Assembly: GCF_016908325.1 (NCBI RefSeq)
Contig: NZ_JAFBDR010000023.1
Span: forward strand, 1 to 64,000
Source of the DNA: Aquibacillus albus
GTDB lineage: Bacteria > Bacillota > Bacilli > Bacillales > Amphibacillaceae
Direction: 5' to 3'
Length of the DNA stretch: 64,000 bases
Below the pieces are notes generated by a model, which did not search any database, was not told the DNA's origin, and saw only the letters and a program-made list of their open reading frames with translations. Shown in pieces: positions 7,962 to 15,222 of this stretch. The translations under genes were made by a program, and so were the position numbers. Within the stretch, counting starts at the first letter, position 1; the number at the start of each line of letters is the position of its first letter.

Positions 7962-8672
7962 ATGCAATTTTTACAAATGGATAACACTGACCATTATTTT
8001 AGAACTATTTTCAAAGGAGACCATTATGCAGATGAATCCTTTATTTGATCCTTATTATCTGATCTAAAAAATTACTGTTACTCATTATCAGGAAGTAAAT
8101 GGGATGGGGATGATTTGTTTCAGGACATGCTAATGAACATTATGCAAAGAGCATCAAATCTTAACAGACATCCAAACCCGAAAGGTTATTTGTTCACAGC
8201 AGCTACAAATCAATGGCGGGACACATTGAGAAAAAGAAAACATGAGGAAGTGGAAATAGAAATTGAAAAAGCTACATATGATATTAGTTTTTTGGATTCT
8301 ATTGGAATGTTAATTTCTCTGTTACCAATTAAACAAGCCTCCTCAATTTTGCTTACAGAGTATTTTGGTTTTTCTGCAAAGGAAGTGGCCAAGATGCTAG
8401 ATATGACTATAGGTGGTGTGAAAGCGGCATTGCATAGAGGAAGAACAACATTAATAGAGATGCAAGATTCATCATTGAAAAACCGAGAACCAGTTGAGAA
8501 TTTAATTGATCGTCTATTATTCGGGTTGAAACAAAATGACCACAAAATAATTGTTAAAACATATCATAATCTTGTTACGCGAGGTGTATCAGTTACACAA
8601 AAAGAAAAGTATTTTGTTTTCACAATTTCTGATCCAGATGGAAATGTTTTTGAGATTAGAGAAAAAATTTAA
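7962..8672 (+). pseudogene. ECF-type sigma factor with in-frame stop
   Basis: Reading from ATG 7962 gives a sigma-70 family protein of 236 codons. A TGA at 8046 interrupts it after 28 residues; beyond the stop the frame is open to 8672. Region 2 is SKWDGDDLFQDMLMNIMQRA, then YLFTAATNQWRDTLRKRK. Region 4 is SILLTEYFGFSAKEVAKMLDMTIGGVKAALHRGRTTL, here cited only by its ends. The C-terminal part resembles the accessory domain of SigJ-like factors. Translation could restart at ATG 8115, but this removes part of region 2 and there is no good RBS. The gene is probably inactive or sequence-specific to this strain. A VOC gene follows by 75 nt. Confidence 0.6.
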
Positions 8673-8747
8673 TTTTTTCCGTATCTTTTTCATTGTGAAA
8701 CACGTTATTTAATTGAAGAAAAAAATATTATGAAAGGAAGTGAAATA

Positions 8748-9122
8748 GTGCAAAAAGATTTATTGAGTGGAATTGGAATTTTTATACCTGTCTCTGACTT
8801 AGAAACGTCAACAAATTGGTACTGTGAAATGCTAGGTTTCGAAGTGTTTATTGATGACACACCTAAAGCCAATTCCCTAAAAATTTGGGATGGTGTTGTG
8901 ACATTTTGTCTTGTTAAGTCTTATGATTTTAATCAGCCAGAATTTCCTAAAAATGATTATAATGTAGACCATTATATGAATTTCCACACGGGTAACATTC
9001 AAGCGCTCCACCAAAAGTTACTAGAAAAGGGTGCAAATGTAGGAGATATTCATGAATTTTATGGAATGAAAGGTTTTGCACTTTATGATCCTGACAATAA
9101 CCGTTTTAGTGTAATTGAATAA
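8748..9122 (+). CDS. VOC family (glyoxalase/bleomycin resistance-like) protein
   Basis: A 124-residue single VOC domain. The pattern is GIGIFIPVSDLETSTNWYCEM at the start (a typical VOC first strand and helix), VDHYMNFH in the middle and ALYDPDNNRF at the end, where metal-ligand Glu/His residues usually lie. The GTG at 8748 is chosen because AAAGGAAGTG sits 8 nt upstream; an in-frame ATG at 8730 overlaps that ribosome site. Substrate unknown. It follows the broken sigma gene and precedes a truncated GyrI-like gene, in a run that looks like a decaying accessory cluster. Confidence 0.8.
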   Translation: MQKDLLSGIGIFIPVSDLETSTNWYCEMLGFEVFIDDTPKANSLKIWDGVVTFCLVKSYDFNQPEFPKNDYNVDHYMNFHTGNIQALHQKLLEKGANVGDIHEFYGMKGFALYDPDNNRFSVIE

Positions 9123-9139
9123 AGGGGAAGGAGGATTTT

Positions 9140-9298
9140 ATGAGTATACAAGTTGTTCATAAAGAAACTTTACATATTATAGGACTATCAATAGACGTCT
9201 TGTTAAAAGATGCTCAAGGTACGGAATTAATACCAAATCTGCACAGAAGATTTAATCAGAGGCTAAAAGATTTAAAGAACGTTGTGAATCCAAATTAG
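9140..9298 (+). pseudogene. truncated GyrI-like effector-binding domain protein
   Basis: A strong RBS (GGGAAGGAGG) and ATG 9140 open a 52-codon frame: an N-terminal VVHKETLHIIGLSIDVLLKD and then LIPNLHRRFNQRL. This is the first third of the AraC-effector-binding/GyrI-like fold, normally about 150 residues. A TAG ends it at VVNPN and no continuation is visible in any frame, because different DNA (possibly an IS remnant) begins right after. Confidence 0.6.
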
Positions 9299-9318
9299 GC
9301 TAATTTTGTATTTCGCAA

Positions 9319-9600
9319 TTGAAAATTGAACCATTTCGCAACTAATTTTGAACCACCTAAAATTTGAGGAATTCACAAACTTTGGGGAGATATTTTTATT
9401 ACTGCGTAGGATTGACATGGAGCCTCTACGGGCATGACTTCTTTGCGAAAGCGTGCAGGGGAAAGAATTTCGCACTCCACAACCAGGATATCATGCCCGC
9501 CTCTCCATATAAATCCAATTGATTTTACGGTAAGTAAAATTCACAAACTTGAAGTGGCTCAATTTTAAGTTGTCATGTGGTTCACTTTTCATGTGCTATA
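9319..9600. mobile_element. possible non-autonomous insertion element
   Basis: The left side (9319-9375) holds AATTGAACC-type repeats and CACAAACTTTGG. The right side (9535-9600) holds their inverted counterparts (CACAAACTTGAAG, GTGGCTCAATTTTAAGTTGTC). Between them is an imperfect palindrome, CGGGCATGA (about 9429) against TCATGCCCG (about 9492). Multiple short repeats at both ends are typical of IS21-family termini, but no istA/istB gene is present, so this would be a deletion derivative. It abuts the truncated GyrI-like gene and fills most of the 9299-9709 gap. Confidence 0.35.
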
Positions 9601-9670
9601 AACATAATTTCTAAGAAAATAAATAATCTACGCATACTTAGTTGGTATTTTTGGTGTTTGAATGGGTAAT

Positions 9671-9696
9671 CCTTAGTTTACTAATTAAAACTAAGG
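9671..9696 (+). promoter_or_regulatory. hairpin overlapping the recombinase ribosome site
   Basis: A perfect 9-bp inverted repeat CCTTAGTTT/AAACTAAGG with an 8-nt loop. Its right arm contains the first half of the Shine-Dalgarno AAGGAG. In mRNA the stem would hide the ribosome site; in DNA it could be an operator. Either would limit recombinase expression. Confidence 0.45.
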
Positions 9697-9709
9697 AGAG
9701 TTGATCTTT

Positions 9710-10699
9710 ATGAACCTAGCAGAGCAAATATTATCAGATTTAGTGGTAGCTTTAAAAGATTTGTACCCTAACATCGAAGTGGAAAATACCAAGAATAAAT
9801 TGTCTACTGTTTTATCTGAGTATTATATTCAAAGAGTTGGGTTAGGTGAGGTTCATCCTGATCTTGAGGATAAAATACAATTGTTCATTTCGGCAAAAAG
9901 ACTTGAAGGATTAAGTTCTATTACTCTTGATAACTATCTCCTAGAATTAAGTATGTTTGCTGACATCGTAAAAAAGAAGGCTGAGGACATAGCTATAGCA
10001 GACATTCGAATGTACCTAAGTAAAGAGGGGACGTTAAAAATGAGCACAATTAGAAAGAAACTATCTATTTTAAAGAGTTTTTTTAGTTGGTTAGTTTCAG
10101 AGGAATATATTAAACATGATCCAACTACTAAATTGAAAGCTCCAAAAGACGAATACAGACTTCCTAAATCCTTATCAATTGAAGAACTGGAAATGTTAAG
10201 AGAAGCCTGTGAAACAGATAGACAACGTGCTTTTCTTGAAGTATTGTATGCAACTGGCTGTCGTTTATCTGAAGTTCATGGATTAAATAAAGCTGATATC
10301 AATCAACAGAATATGAGCACTTTAGTTATAGGTAAAGGTGATAAGCAAAGGGAAGTCTATTTTTCAATTAGAGCAATGTATCATTTAGGTAAATATTTAA
10401 AAGAACGAAAAGATGATTGTGAATCCTTGATGATTACAGAGAGACAACCTTATAGAAGATTATCTAAACGAGGAATACAAAGAGAAATAGGAATAATCGC
10501 GAAAATAGCAGGTTTGCATGACAAGGTTAGTCCCCATGTTTTAAGACATACTTTTGCAACATTAACATTAAATAATGGAGCTGAACTCGTAGCAATTCAA
10601 GAATTGTTAGGTCACAATTCGCCGGATACCACACTAAGGTATGCAAAAATAACTCATGAAAGAAAACGTGAGCAGCATAAAAGATATCTAATTCAATAA
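9710..10699 (+). CDS. XerC/XerD-type tyrosine recombinase
   Basis: A 329-residue integrase with an N-terminal SAM-like domain (about 55-135) and a catalytic domain (about 155-325). The active-site set is complete: Arg in ATGCRLSEV, Lys in GKGDKQREV, His and Arg in HVLRHTFATL, His in LLGHNSPDTT and Tyr in LRYAKITH. Length and motif spacing match Xer-like recombinases of plasmids and integrative elements, though the N-terminal 55 residues are an extra extension. I chose ATG 9710 because AAGGAG is 11 nt upstream; a TTG at 9701 is too close. It is not the housekeeping XerC/D by context, being flanked by decayed elements. Confidence 0.88.
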   Translation: MNLAEQILSDLVVALKDLYPNIEVENTKNKLSTVLSEYYIQRVGLGEVHPDLEDKIQLFISAKRLEGLSSITLDNYLLELSMFADIVKKKAEDIAIADIRMYLSKEGTLKMSTIRKKLSILKSFFSWLVSEEYIKHDPTTKLKAPKDEYRLPKSLSIEELEMLREACETDRQRAFLEVLYATGCRLSEVHGLNKADINQQNMSTLVIGKGDKQREVYFSIRAMYHLGKYLKERKDDCESLMITERQPYRRLSKRGIQREIGIIAKIAGLHDKVSPHVLRHTFATLTLNNGAELVAIQELLGHNSPDTTLRYAKITHERKREQHKRYLIQ

Positions 10700-11179
10700 A
10701 AGTGATTGTCATTAGACTGATACTGTGCAACAAGAGTCTTCACTTTTAAATGCCTTTGTAAAAGAATGTACTTAAGCTAACGAAGGTTACTTGAAGAGCG
10801 GTCTCCCTATTTTTTATCAGCATTTAGGTTATATTGTGAACACCAGTAGGGCTTTTTGGGGAAATCTAACTTGGGTCATGCTTGTTCTACTTGAAGGGAA
10901 AATAAATTTTATAGATGCTTATTTCTTATTCAAGTAAACCGGCTAATAGTTGTCAATAATTTTCTCATGATACCAAAAATGAACATGCCAAATAACTTCC
11001 CTTTAATTGTAATTGGAAGGTTTTGTTGTATTTTAATAGATAGTGTAAAAAGAAATAATAAAATGTAGTTGTGTTAGGAAAGAATAATAAATAACTTATA
11101 TACATTTCCCATATTGTCAATCCAGTATGTTATACTGTAAACAACCTTTGAAGCTTTAAACTTTTTTTATTACTTGTAC
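10700..11179. other. non-coding gap
   Basis: No open frame, RNA or mobile-element end is evident. The block at 10721-10745 (TACTGTGCAACAAG then GTCTTCACTT) repeats one at 7754-7777, so part of this gap shares ancestry with the decayed 7.7-kb region. The rest is AT-rich with no assignable signal. Confidence 0.4.
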
Positions 11180-11184
11180 CATCT

Positions 11185-11213
11185 CCCTACTCGAACGTTG
11201 AGTAGGGTTTTTT
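11185..11213 (+). terminator. rho-independent terminator, plus strand
   Basis: A perfect eight-base-pair stem CCCTACTC/GAGTAGGG with a 7-nt loop, then TTTTTT. The nearest upstream plus-strand gene is the recombinase almost 500 nt away, so an unseen short transcript in 10.7-11.2 kb is possible. Confidence 0.75.
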
Positions 11214-11232
11214 ATAGAGTTTTATACAGACA

Positions 11233-11268
11233 ACAAAAAAACAGGCCCCAATATAAAGAGCCTGTTTG
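11233..11268 (-). terminator. terminator of the cold shock gene
   Basis: On the minus strand AAACAGGC pairs with GCCTGTTT, followed by TTTTTG. It lies 17 nt past the csp stop. Confidence 0.88.
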
Positions 11269-11284
11269 TATAAACGATTTAAGA

Positions 11285-11488
11285 TTAAGCACCTTTTTGA
11301 ACGTTAGCAGCTTGTGGTCCACGGTTACCTTCTTCGATATCGAAAGAAACGCTTTGACCTTCTTCAAGTGTTTTAAAGCCTTCGCCTTGGATAGCAGAGA
11401 AGTGTACGAATACATCGTCTTGTCCTTCTACTTCGATAAATCCAAAACCTTTGTCTGCGTTAAACCATTTTACTAAACCTTTTTCCAT
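11285..11488 (-). CDS. cold shock protein (CspA family)
   Basis: A 67-residue single cold-shock domain with both RNA-binding motifs intact: KGFGFIEV (RNP1) and VFVHFSAI (RNP2). It starts [10 protein letters not shown] and ends NRGPQAANV, nearly identical to Bacillus CspB/C/D. It acts as an RNA chaperone in the cytoplasm at low temperature and in stationary phase. TAGGAGGCAAC precedes the ATG, and a 110-nt leader and a strong promoter lie upstream. It is a typical single-gene unit with its own terminator, and probably a core gene among accessory DNA. Confidence 0.96.
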   Translation of the reverse strand: MEKGLVKWFNADKGFGFIEVEGQDDVFVHFSAIQGEGFKTLEEGQSVSFDIEEGNRGPQAANVQKGA

Positions 11489-11602
11489 TTTTGTTGCCTC
11501 CTAGTGCGTTGCCACACATTGTATTACTATTCTTGCCCAAAAGTATCATCAAGACGAAACGTCCATATTCATACTATCCTTTACACCGAACAAAAATAAT
11601 TC
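11489..11602 (-). promoter_or_regulatory. long 5' leader of the cold shock mRNA
   Basis: About 114 nt separate the predicted start of transcription from the csp ATG. Long leaders of this size are usual in csp genes and act as temperature-responsive RNA structures. I infer the role from family knowledge; the fold itself was not computed. Confidence 0.5.
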
Positions 11603-11608
11603 TTATTC

Positions 11609-11637
11609 ATCATAGCAGTAAACGATAAAAATTGCAA
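11609..11637 (-). promoter_or_regulatory. sigma-A promoter of the cold shock gene
   Basis: On the minus strand: TTGCAA (11637-11632), a 17-nt spacer, then TATGAT (11614-11609). Both boxes are one or two bases from consensus at optimal spacing. Confidence 0.75.
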
Positions 11638-11912
11638 ATCTTTGGGTTTAACTAAAATAGTAAAAATCCCATAAAGAAATAGAAGAGCAACCATGCAATA
11701 CAAACAAAGAACTTATAATTACCATTCAATTTAAGTTATCTTGGTTGAACTAAACGGGGGCTTACTTTGAGAAGAACAACTAACAAAGCAAAGCCCTTGC
11801 TGCGCAGCATTCCTGTAGTGCGTTAATTTCGACTTTGAAAAAAATAGAGCCCCTCAGTAAGATAAGAGTATAGACACCACTCTAAAACTCAAATCTAAGG
11901 AGGAGCTCTTAT

Positions 11913-13187
11913 ATGAAGTTTAAAATGCAAGACAAACAAAATCAACTAATTGAAAGAATTTCCGATAAACATCTCGTTGTCGGTGTGGATATTGCCCAAC
12001 AAACGCATGTGGCACGAGTTGTAAATTATCGTGGTATTGTGGTCGGTGATCCTCTATCTTTTGAAAATAACGAGAAAGGTTTCGCTAGATTAATAGAATG
12101 GATTAATCATTTAAAAATTTCAAAAGGATTGAATACTGAAATAGTTGGGATGGAACCTACCGGACATTACTGGTTGAGCCTATCTAAATGGCTATATGAT
12201 CAAGATATTGATGTAGTAACAGTTAATCCTCATCATGTGAAAAGAAATAAAGAAAATCGTGATAATACCCAATCTAAAAGCGATAAAAAGGATGCCCTTG
12301 TGATTGCAGATATGATCAAGAATGGGTATTACTCCTTTATCCGGCCCACTTCTGAAGCTTTTGAAAAGCTTCGAGTACTAATGGCTAACCGGGATGTCAT
12401 CGTCAAACGCCTCACCAGTTCTATTAATCAAATAAATCGTTGGGTAGATATTGTCTTCCCTGAACTTCGAGAAGTATTTAAAGATGTAAAAGGTAAAGGG
12501 GCAATCGCAACACTTCGGTTATTTCCAACACCTTCAGAACTATGTTCCATGAAAGCAGAGGATATTGTGGAAGGTTGGAAAAAAGTGATGAAACGTCACG
12601 CAGGACTTAAAAAAGCACAATCGCTAATTGACTTAGCCAAAAATTCTGTTGGTAGTAAACAAGCTCATGAAGCCTATAAGCTTCACTTGGAACATTTACT
12701 TGAAGAATTCGATTTAGCAAAAATCCAACTCGAAAGAGTAGAAAAAGAAGTCACTTCCGTACTTGACCAAATTACTTTCGCTAAAAAAGTAATTGCCATT
12801 GAAGGAATTAGTGAAATTTCATTGGCGGGTATTTTAGGAGAAGCTGGTGATTTAAGTGACTTCGCGCATGGTAATTCTCTATTACGGCATGCGGGTTTGC
12901 ACCTGGTAGAAGCAAGCTCAGGTAAATGGAAAGGACAAATTGTTGTTTCAAAACGTGGGAGATCTCGACTAAGGCGCTTTTTATTTTTGACGACATTAAG
13001 TCTTGTGAGCAATAACTCTGATTTCAAGCAGATTCATTTTAATAATGTTAACGTCAAAAAGATGAAAAAAATGAAATCTATAATGAAACTCGTAGGAAAA
13101 CTAGCAAGAATATTGGTATCAATAGCTAAAAGTCATGAACCATATTGTTCTCAGAAAGTACAACCATTAGCACCTATAGCAGCTTAA
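11913..13187 (+). CDS. IS110-family transposase (DEDD recombinase)
   Basis: A 424-residue protein with an N-terminal DEDD RuvC-like domain (VVGVDIAQQTH with the first Asp near residue 25, GMEPTGHYW, then SDKKDALVIADM). The C-terminal Transposase_20 domain (about 290-380) carries the conserved Ser segment IVVSKRGRSRLRRFLF. These elements move by an RNA-guided recombination with a bridge RNA encoded in a non-coding end. The gene is full length with no stops, and GGAGGAG precedes the ATG, so it may be active. Confidence 0.93.
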   Translation: MKFKMQDKQNQLIERISDKHLVVGVDIAQQTHVARVVNYRGIVVGDPLSFENNEKGFARLIEWINHLKISKGLNTEIVGMEPTGHYWLSLSKWLYDQDIDVVTVNPHHVKRNKENRDNTQSKSDKKDALVIADMIKNGYYSFIRPTSEAFEKLRVLMANRDVIVKRLTSSINQINRWVDIVFPELREVFKDVKGKGAIATLRLFPTPSELCSMKAEDIVEGWKKVMKRHAGLKKAQSLIDLAKNSVGSKQAHEAYKLHLEHLLEEFDLAKIQLERVEKEVTSVLDQITFAKKVIAIEGISEISLAGILGEAGDLSDFAHGNSLLRHAGLHLVEASSGKWKGQIVVSKRGRSRLRRFLFLTTLSLVSNNSDFKQIHFNNVNVKKMKKMKSIMKLVGKLARILVSIAKSHEPYCSQKVQPLAPIAA

Positions 13188-13259
13188 TTCTAATCGTAAA
13201 CCAAGTATGACTTTAAAGTGATTAAAAGTAGTTTAATAATTCTTGAATGTTGGCTTATT

Positions 13260-13380
13260 CGTAGGATTACAGAGAAAGCGCGGAGTACTGGATACCGTTG
13301 TACCTAAGGGCCCTGACCCGTTTGCGCAGCAAAACCGGCCTCCACCGACTAGGGGAGGATAATATCCCTGATAGTAACGT
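13260..13380 (+). ncRNA. candidate bridge RNA region of the IS110 element
   Basis: This is the most GC-rich and most foldable part of either flank. It contains GTTTGC-GCA-GCAAAAC, CCTCC paired with GGAGG around a 10-nt loop, and GGATAATATCC. In IS1111-type IS110 elements the guide RNA lies in the right non-coding end, in IS110-group elements in the left end. I infer the right end here from length and structure only. Confidence 0.35.
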
Positions 13381-13457
13381 GAATTCAACAAGTAATTCAG
13401 TTATAATGATATACAATAATCGGAAAAGGTTCATGAGTGAAGACATTTCAAAAAAGA

Positions 13458-13486
13458 TTGAAAGTGTACCGTCCGGATAGTATAGT
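13458..13486 (+). promoter_or_regulatory. tetR promoter with embedded operator
   Basis: TTGAAA (13458), a 17-nt spacer, then TATAGT (13481). The spacer holds ACCGTCCGGATAGT (13468-13481), a near-palindromic 14-mer that recurs in front of the carnitine operon. Repressor bound there would block polymerase, so the regulator is probably autorepressed. Confidence 0.8.
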
Positions 13487-13519
13487 TAATATAACCTAAA
13501 AAAATAGAGGAGATTTTGA

Positions 13520-14056
13520 ATGGGCAGAAATTCTAGAAAAATAGAAATACTTCATGCGGCATCCAAAGTCGTTAGTGACCAAGGCATATTTAATCTAACA
13601 CTCGAAGCTGTAGCGAAGGAAGCTGGTATTAGTAAAGGTGGTTTGCTTTACCATTATCCTTCTAAAGAAGCACTTGTACATGGTATGGTGGAACACCTAG
13701 CCAATAATTATAGAGAGAAAATCTCAAATAATGCAGAAAATGATCCTATAGATAAAGGGAAATGGATTCGCGCATACGTCGATGTAACTTTTAATCAAAC
13801 TTATCAAAACAAGAATATGCATTATGGATTGCTTGCAGCAAAAGCAGTTAGTACAAATTCTCTTGACCCTATTCGTGAATTATATTCCGAATGGCAGCGT
13901 GAAATTGAGCATGATGGAATTGACCCGGTAAAAGCTAGCATTATTCGATTAGCTACAGATGGAATTTGGCTATCGGAGTTGTTTGATATTTATCACATTG
14001 GAGAAGATAAGAAAAAAGCTATCTTTAAAAAGCTCAAAGACTGGGCTAATGAATAA
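13520..14056 (+). CDS. TetR-family regulator of the carnitine operon
   Basis: A 178-residue regulator. The N-terminal TetR HTH (about residues 8-55) reads ILHAASKVVSDQG, then LEAVAKEAGISKGGLLYHYP, and SKEALVHGM. The C-terminal ligand domain carries YGLLAAKAVSTNSLDPIREL, as in the TetR_C group found in Bacillus and proteobacteria. Its own promoter and the promoter of the divergently unconnected downstream operon share the same operator, so the operon is very likely its target. Carnitine or an intermediate is a natural inducer, but that is inference. TAGAGGAGATTTTGA precedes the ATG, and a terminator follows. Confidence 0.9.
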   Translation: MGRNSRKIEILHAASKVVSDQGIFNLTLEAVAKEAGISKGGLLYHYPSKEALVHGMVEHLANNYREKISNNAENDPIDKGKWIRAYVDVTFNQTYQNKNMHYGLLAAKAVSTNSLDPIRELYSEWQREIEHDGIDPVKASIIRLATDGIWLSELFDIYHIGEDKKKAIFKKLKDWANE

Positions 14057-14070
14057 ATAATTATATGCTA

Positions 14071-14100
14071 AACACCTTCTTGTGCAGGAGGTGTTTTTAA
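14071..14100 (+). terminator. terminator after tetR
   Basis: AACACCT pairs with AGGTGTT, followed by TTTAATTTTTTT, 15 nt after the stop. It separates the regulator from the catabolic operon. Confidence 0.8.
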
Positions 14101-14201
14101 TTTTTTTTGGGAAAATGTTAAAAAGCTTGTTATGACTGCAGTAAGCCTAATTAATTTTTTGTTAAATAAGGAATGAAAACGGTTTTGTTAGAAGCTCTTA
14201 G

Positions 14202-14230
14202 TTGAAACAGAACCGTCCAGATGGTATAGT
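14202..14230 (+). promoter_or_regulatory. carnitine operon promoter with operator O1
   Basis: TTGAAA (14202), a 17-nt spacer, TATAGT (14225): the same boxes as the tetR promoter. The spacer carries ACCGTCCAGATGGT (14212-14225), one to three bases from the tetR copy. Confidence 0.8.
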
Positions 14231-14250
14231 AAGTAACTGTGAAATAAAAA

Positions 14251-14264
14251 ACCGTCTGGATGGT
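14251..14264 (+). promoter_or_regulatory. second TetR-type operator O2
   Basis: ACCGTCTGGATGGT, 39 bp after O1 and downstream of the predicted transcription start. Its half-sites ACCGTC and GATGGT match as an inverted repeat at five of six positions. Two sites at this promoter and one at tetR suggest tighter control of the operon. Confidence 0.75.
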
Positions 14265-14325
14265 AAAGTAATAATAAACATAACTAATTGATAAATGAAA
14301 CCATAAAAAATAGGGAGGCTTTCTA

Positions 14326-15222
14326 ATGAAAAACAAAATATTGCTTACAGCTGCAGTAACAGGCGCTGGGGATACAACAGCGAAAAGTCCTCATGTTCCG
14401 GTAACACCAAAAGAGATCGCTCAAGCAGCAATCGAATCTGCGAAAGCTGGGGCAACTATTGCGCATGTGCATGCTCGTGATCCGAAGACCGGAGGAATCA
14501 GTCATAACGTGGAACATTACCGTGAGATTGTCGATCGTATTCGTGAATCTGAAACAGATGTGATCATCAATATCACTTCTGGAGGTGGTGGTGATTTCAT
14601 TCCTAGCTTAAATACGCCAGCAGCTGGTGGAGATGGAACGGATATACAAATACCGGAAGAACGTCATCAACCAGTTGGAGAACTACTTCCTGAGATGTGT
14701 ACATTAGATTGTGGCTCGGTAAACTTTGGAAATATGATATACATGAGCCCAACTGATTGGTTGAGAGACCAAGCAAAATTAATTCAACAGAGCGGTGTTA
14801 AACCAGAATTAGAATGCTTTGATTCAGGACACCTACGTTTTGCTAAGCAGTTAATCGCAGAAGGATTAATTGATGATGATCCGATGTTTCAATTTTGCAT
14901 GGGTATTCCTTGGGGAATGGATGTAGACGCGGAAACTATGCTTTATATGAAAAATCGTCTTCCTGAGAACGCGCATTGGTCTGCATTTGGTATTGGACGT
15001 ATGCAGTTTCCTATTCTTGCTCAAGCAGTACAGCTAGGTGGAAATGTTCGTGTCGGTCTAGAAGACAATTTATATCTATCCAAAGGTGTACTTGCTCGCA
15101 ATGATCAACTTGTTGACAAAGCAGTTACGATCATAAACAGCCACGACATCAAAGTGATGACACCAGAAGAGGCTAGAGCACAATTCGGATTAAGAAATCC
15201 TTACGGAGGAGAAAAGACATGA
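14326..15222 (+). CDS. BKACE family enzyme (DUF849), 3-dehydrocarnitine cleavage
   Basis: A 298-residue beta-keto acid cleavage enzyme. The family transfers an acetyl-CoA-derived group: 3-dehydrocarnitine plus acetyl-CoA gives betainyl-CoA and acetoacetate when it sits with carnitine dehydrogenase. Visible features are the N-terminal LLTAAVTGAGDT, the metal-binding HVHARDP (HxH near residue 47), INITSGGGGD and the C-terminal RVGLEDNLYLSKG. Length is full for the family. It leads the operon, with GGGAGG ahead of the ATG, and its TGA overlaps the next ATG by 4 nt. The substrate is inferred from the next two genes. Confidence 0.88.
   Translation: MKNKILLTAAVTGAGDTTAKSPHVPVTPKEIAQAAIESAKAGATIAHVHARDPKTGGISHNVEHYREIVDRIRESETDVIINITSGGGGDFIPSLNTPAAGGDGTDIQIPEERHQPVGELLPEMCTLDCGSVNFGNMIYMSPTDWLRDQAKLIQQSGVKPELECFDSGHLRFAKQLIAEGLIDDDPMFQFCMGIPWGMDVDAETMLYMKNRLPENAHWSAFGIGRMQFPILAQAVQLGGNVRVGLEDNLYLSKGVLARNDQLVDKAVTIINSHDIKVMTPEEARAQFGLRNPYGGEKT

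Larger units (their letters stand above)
11840..13460 (+). mobile_element. IS110-family insertion sequence (ends approximate)
   Basis: The IS110-type recombinase gene is flanked by non-coding DNA on both sides (some 70 or more nt left, about 270 nt right). This family lacks ordinary terminal inverted repeats and leaves no clear target duplication, so I cannot set the ends from this copy alone. The right limit must lie before the tetR promoter at 13458. A GC-rich, structured stretch lies in the right flank. Confidence 0.6.

Noticed and set aside
4746-8048. TGA codons inside two otherwise coding frames (4746 and 8046), suggesting TGA readthrough or recoding
   Set aside because: TGA terminates normal genes throughout the window, no SECIS-like or tRNA evidence exists, and one of the genes has also lost a zinc ligand.
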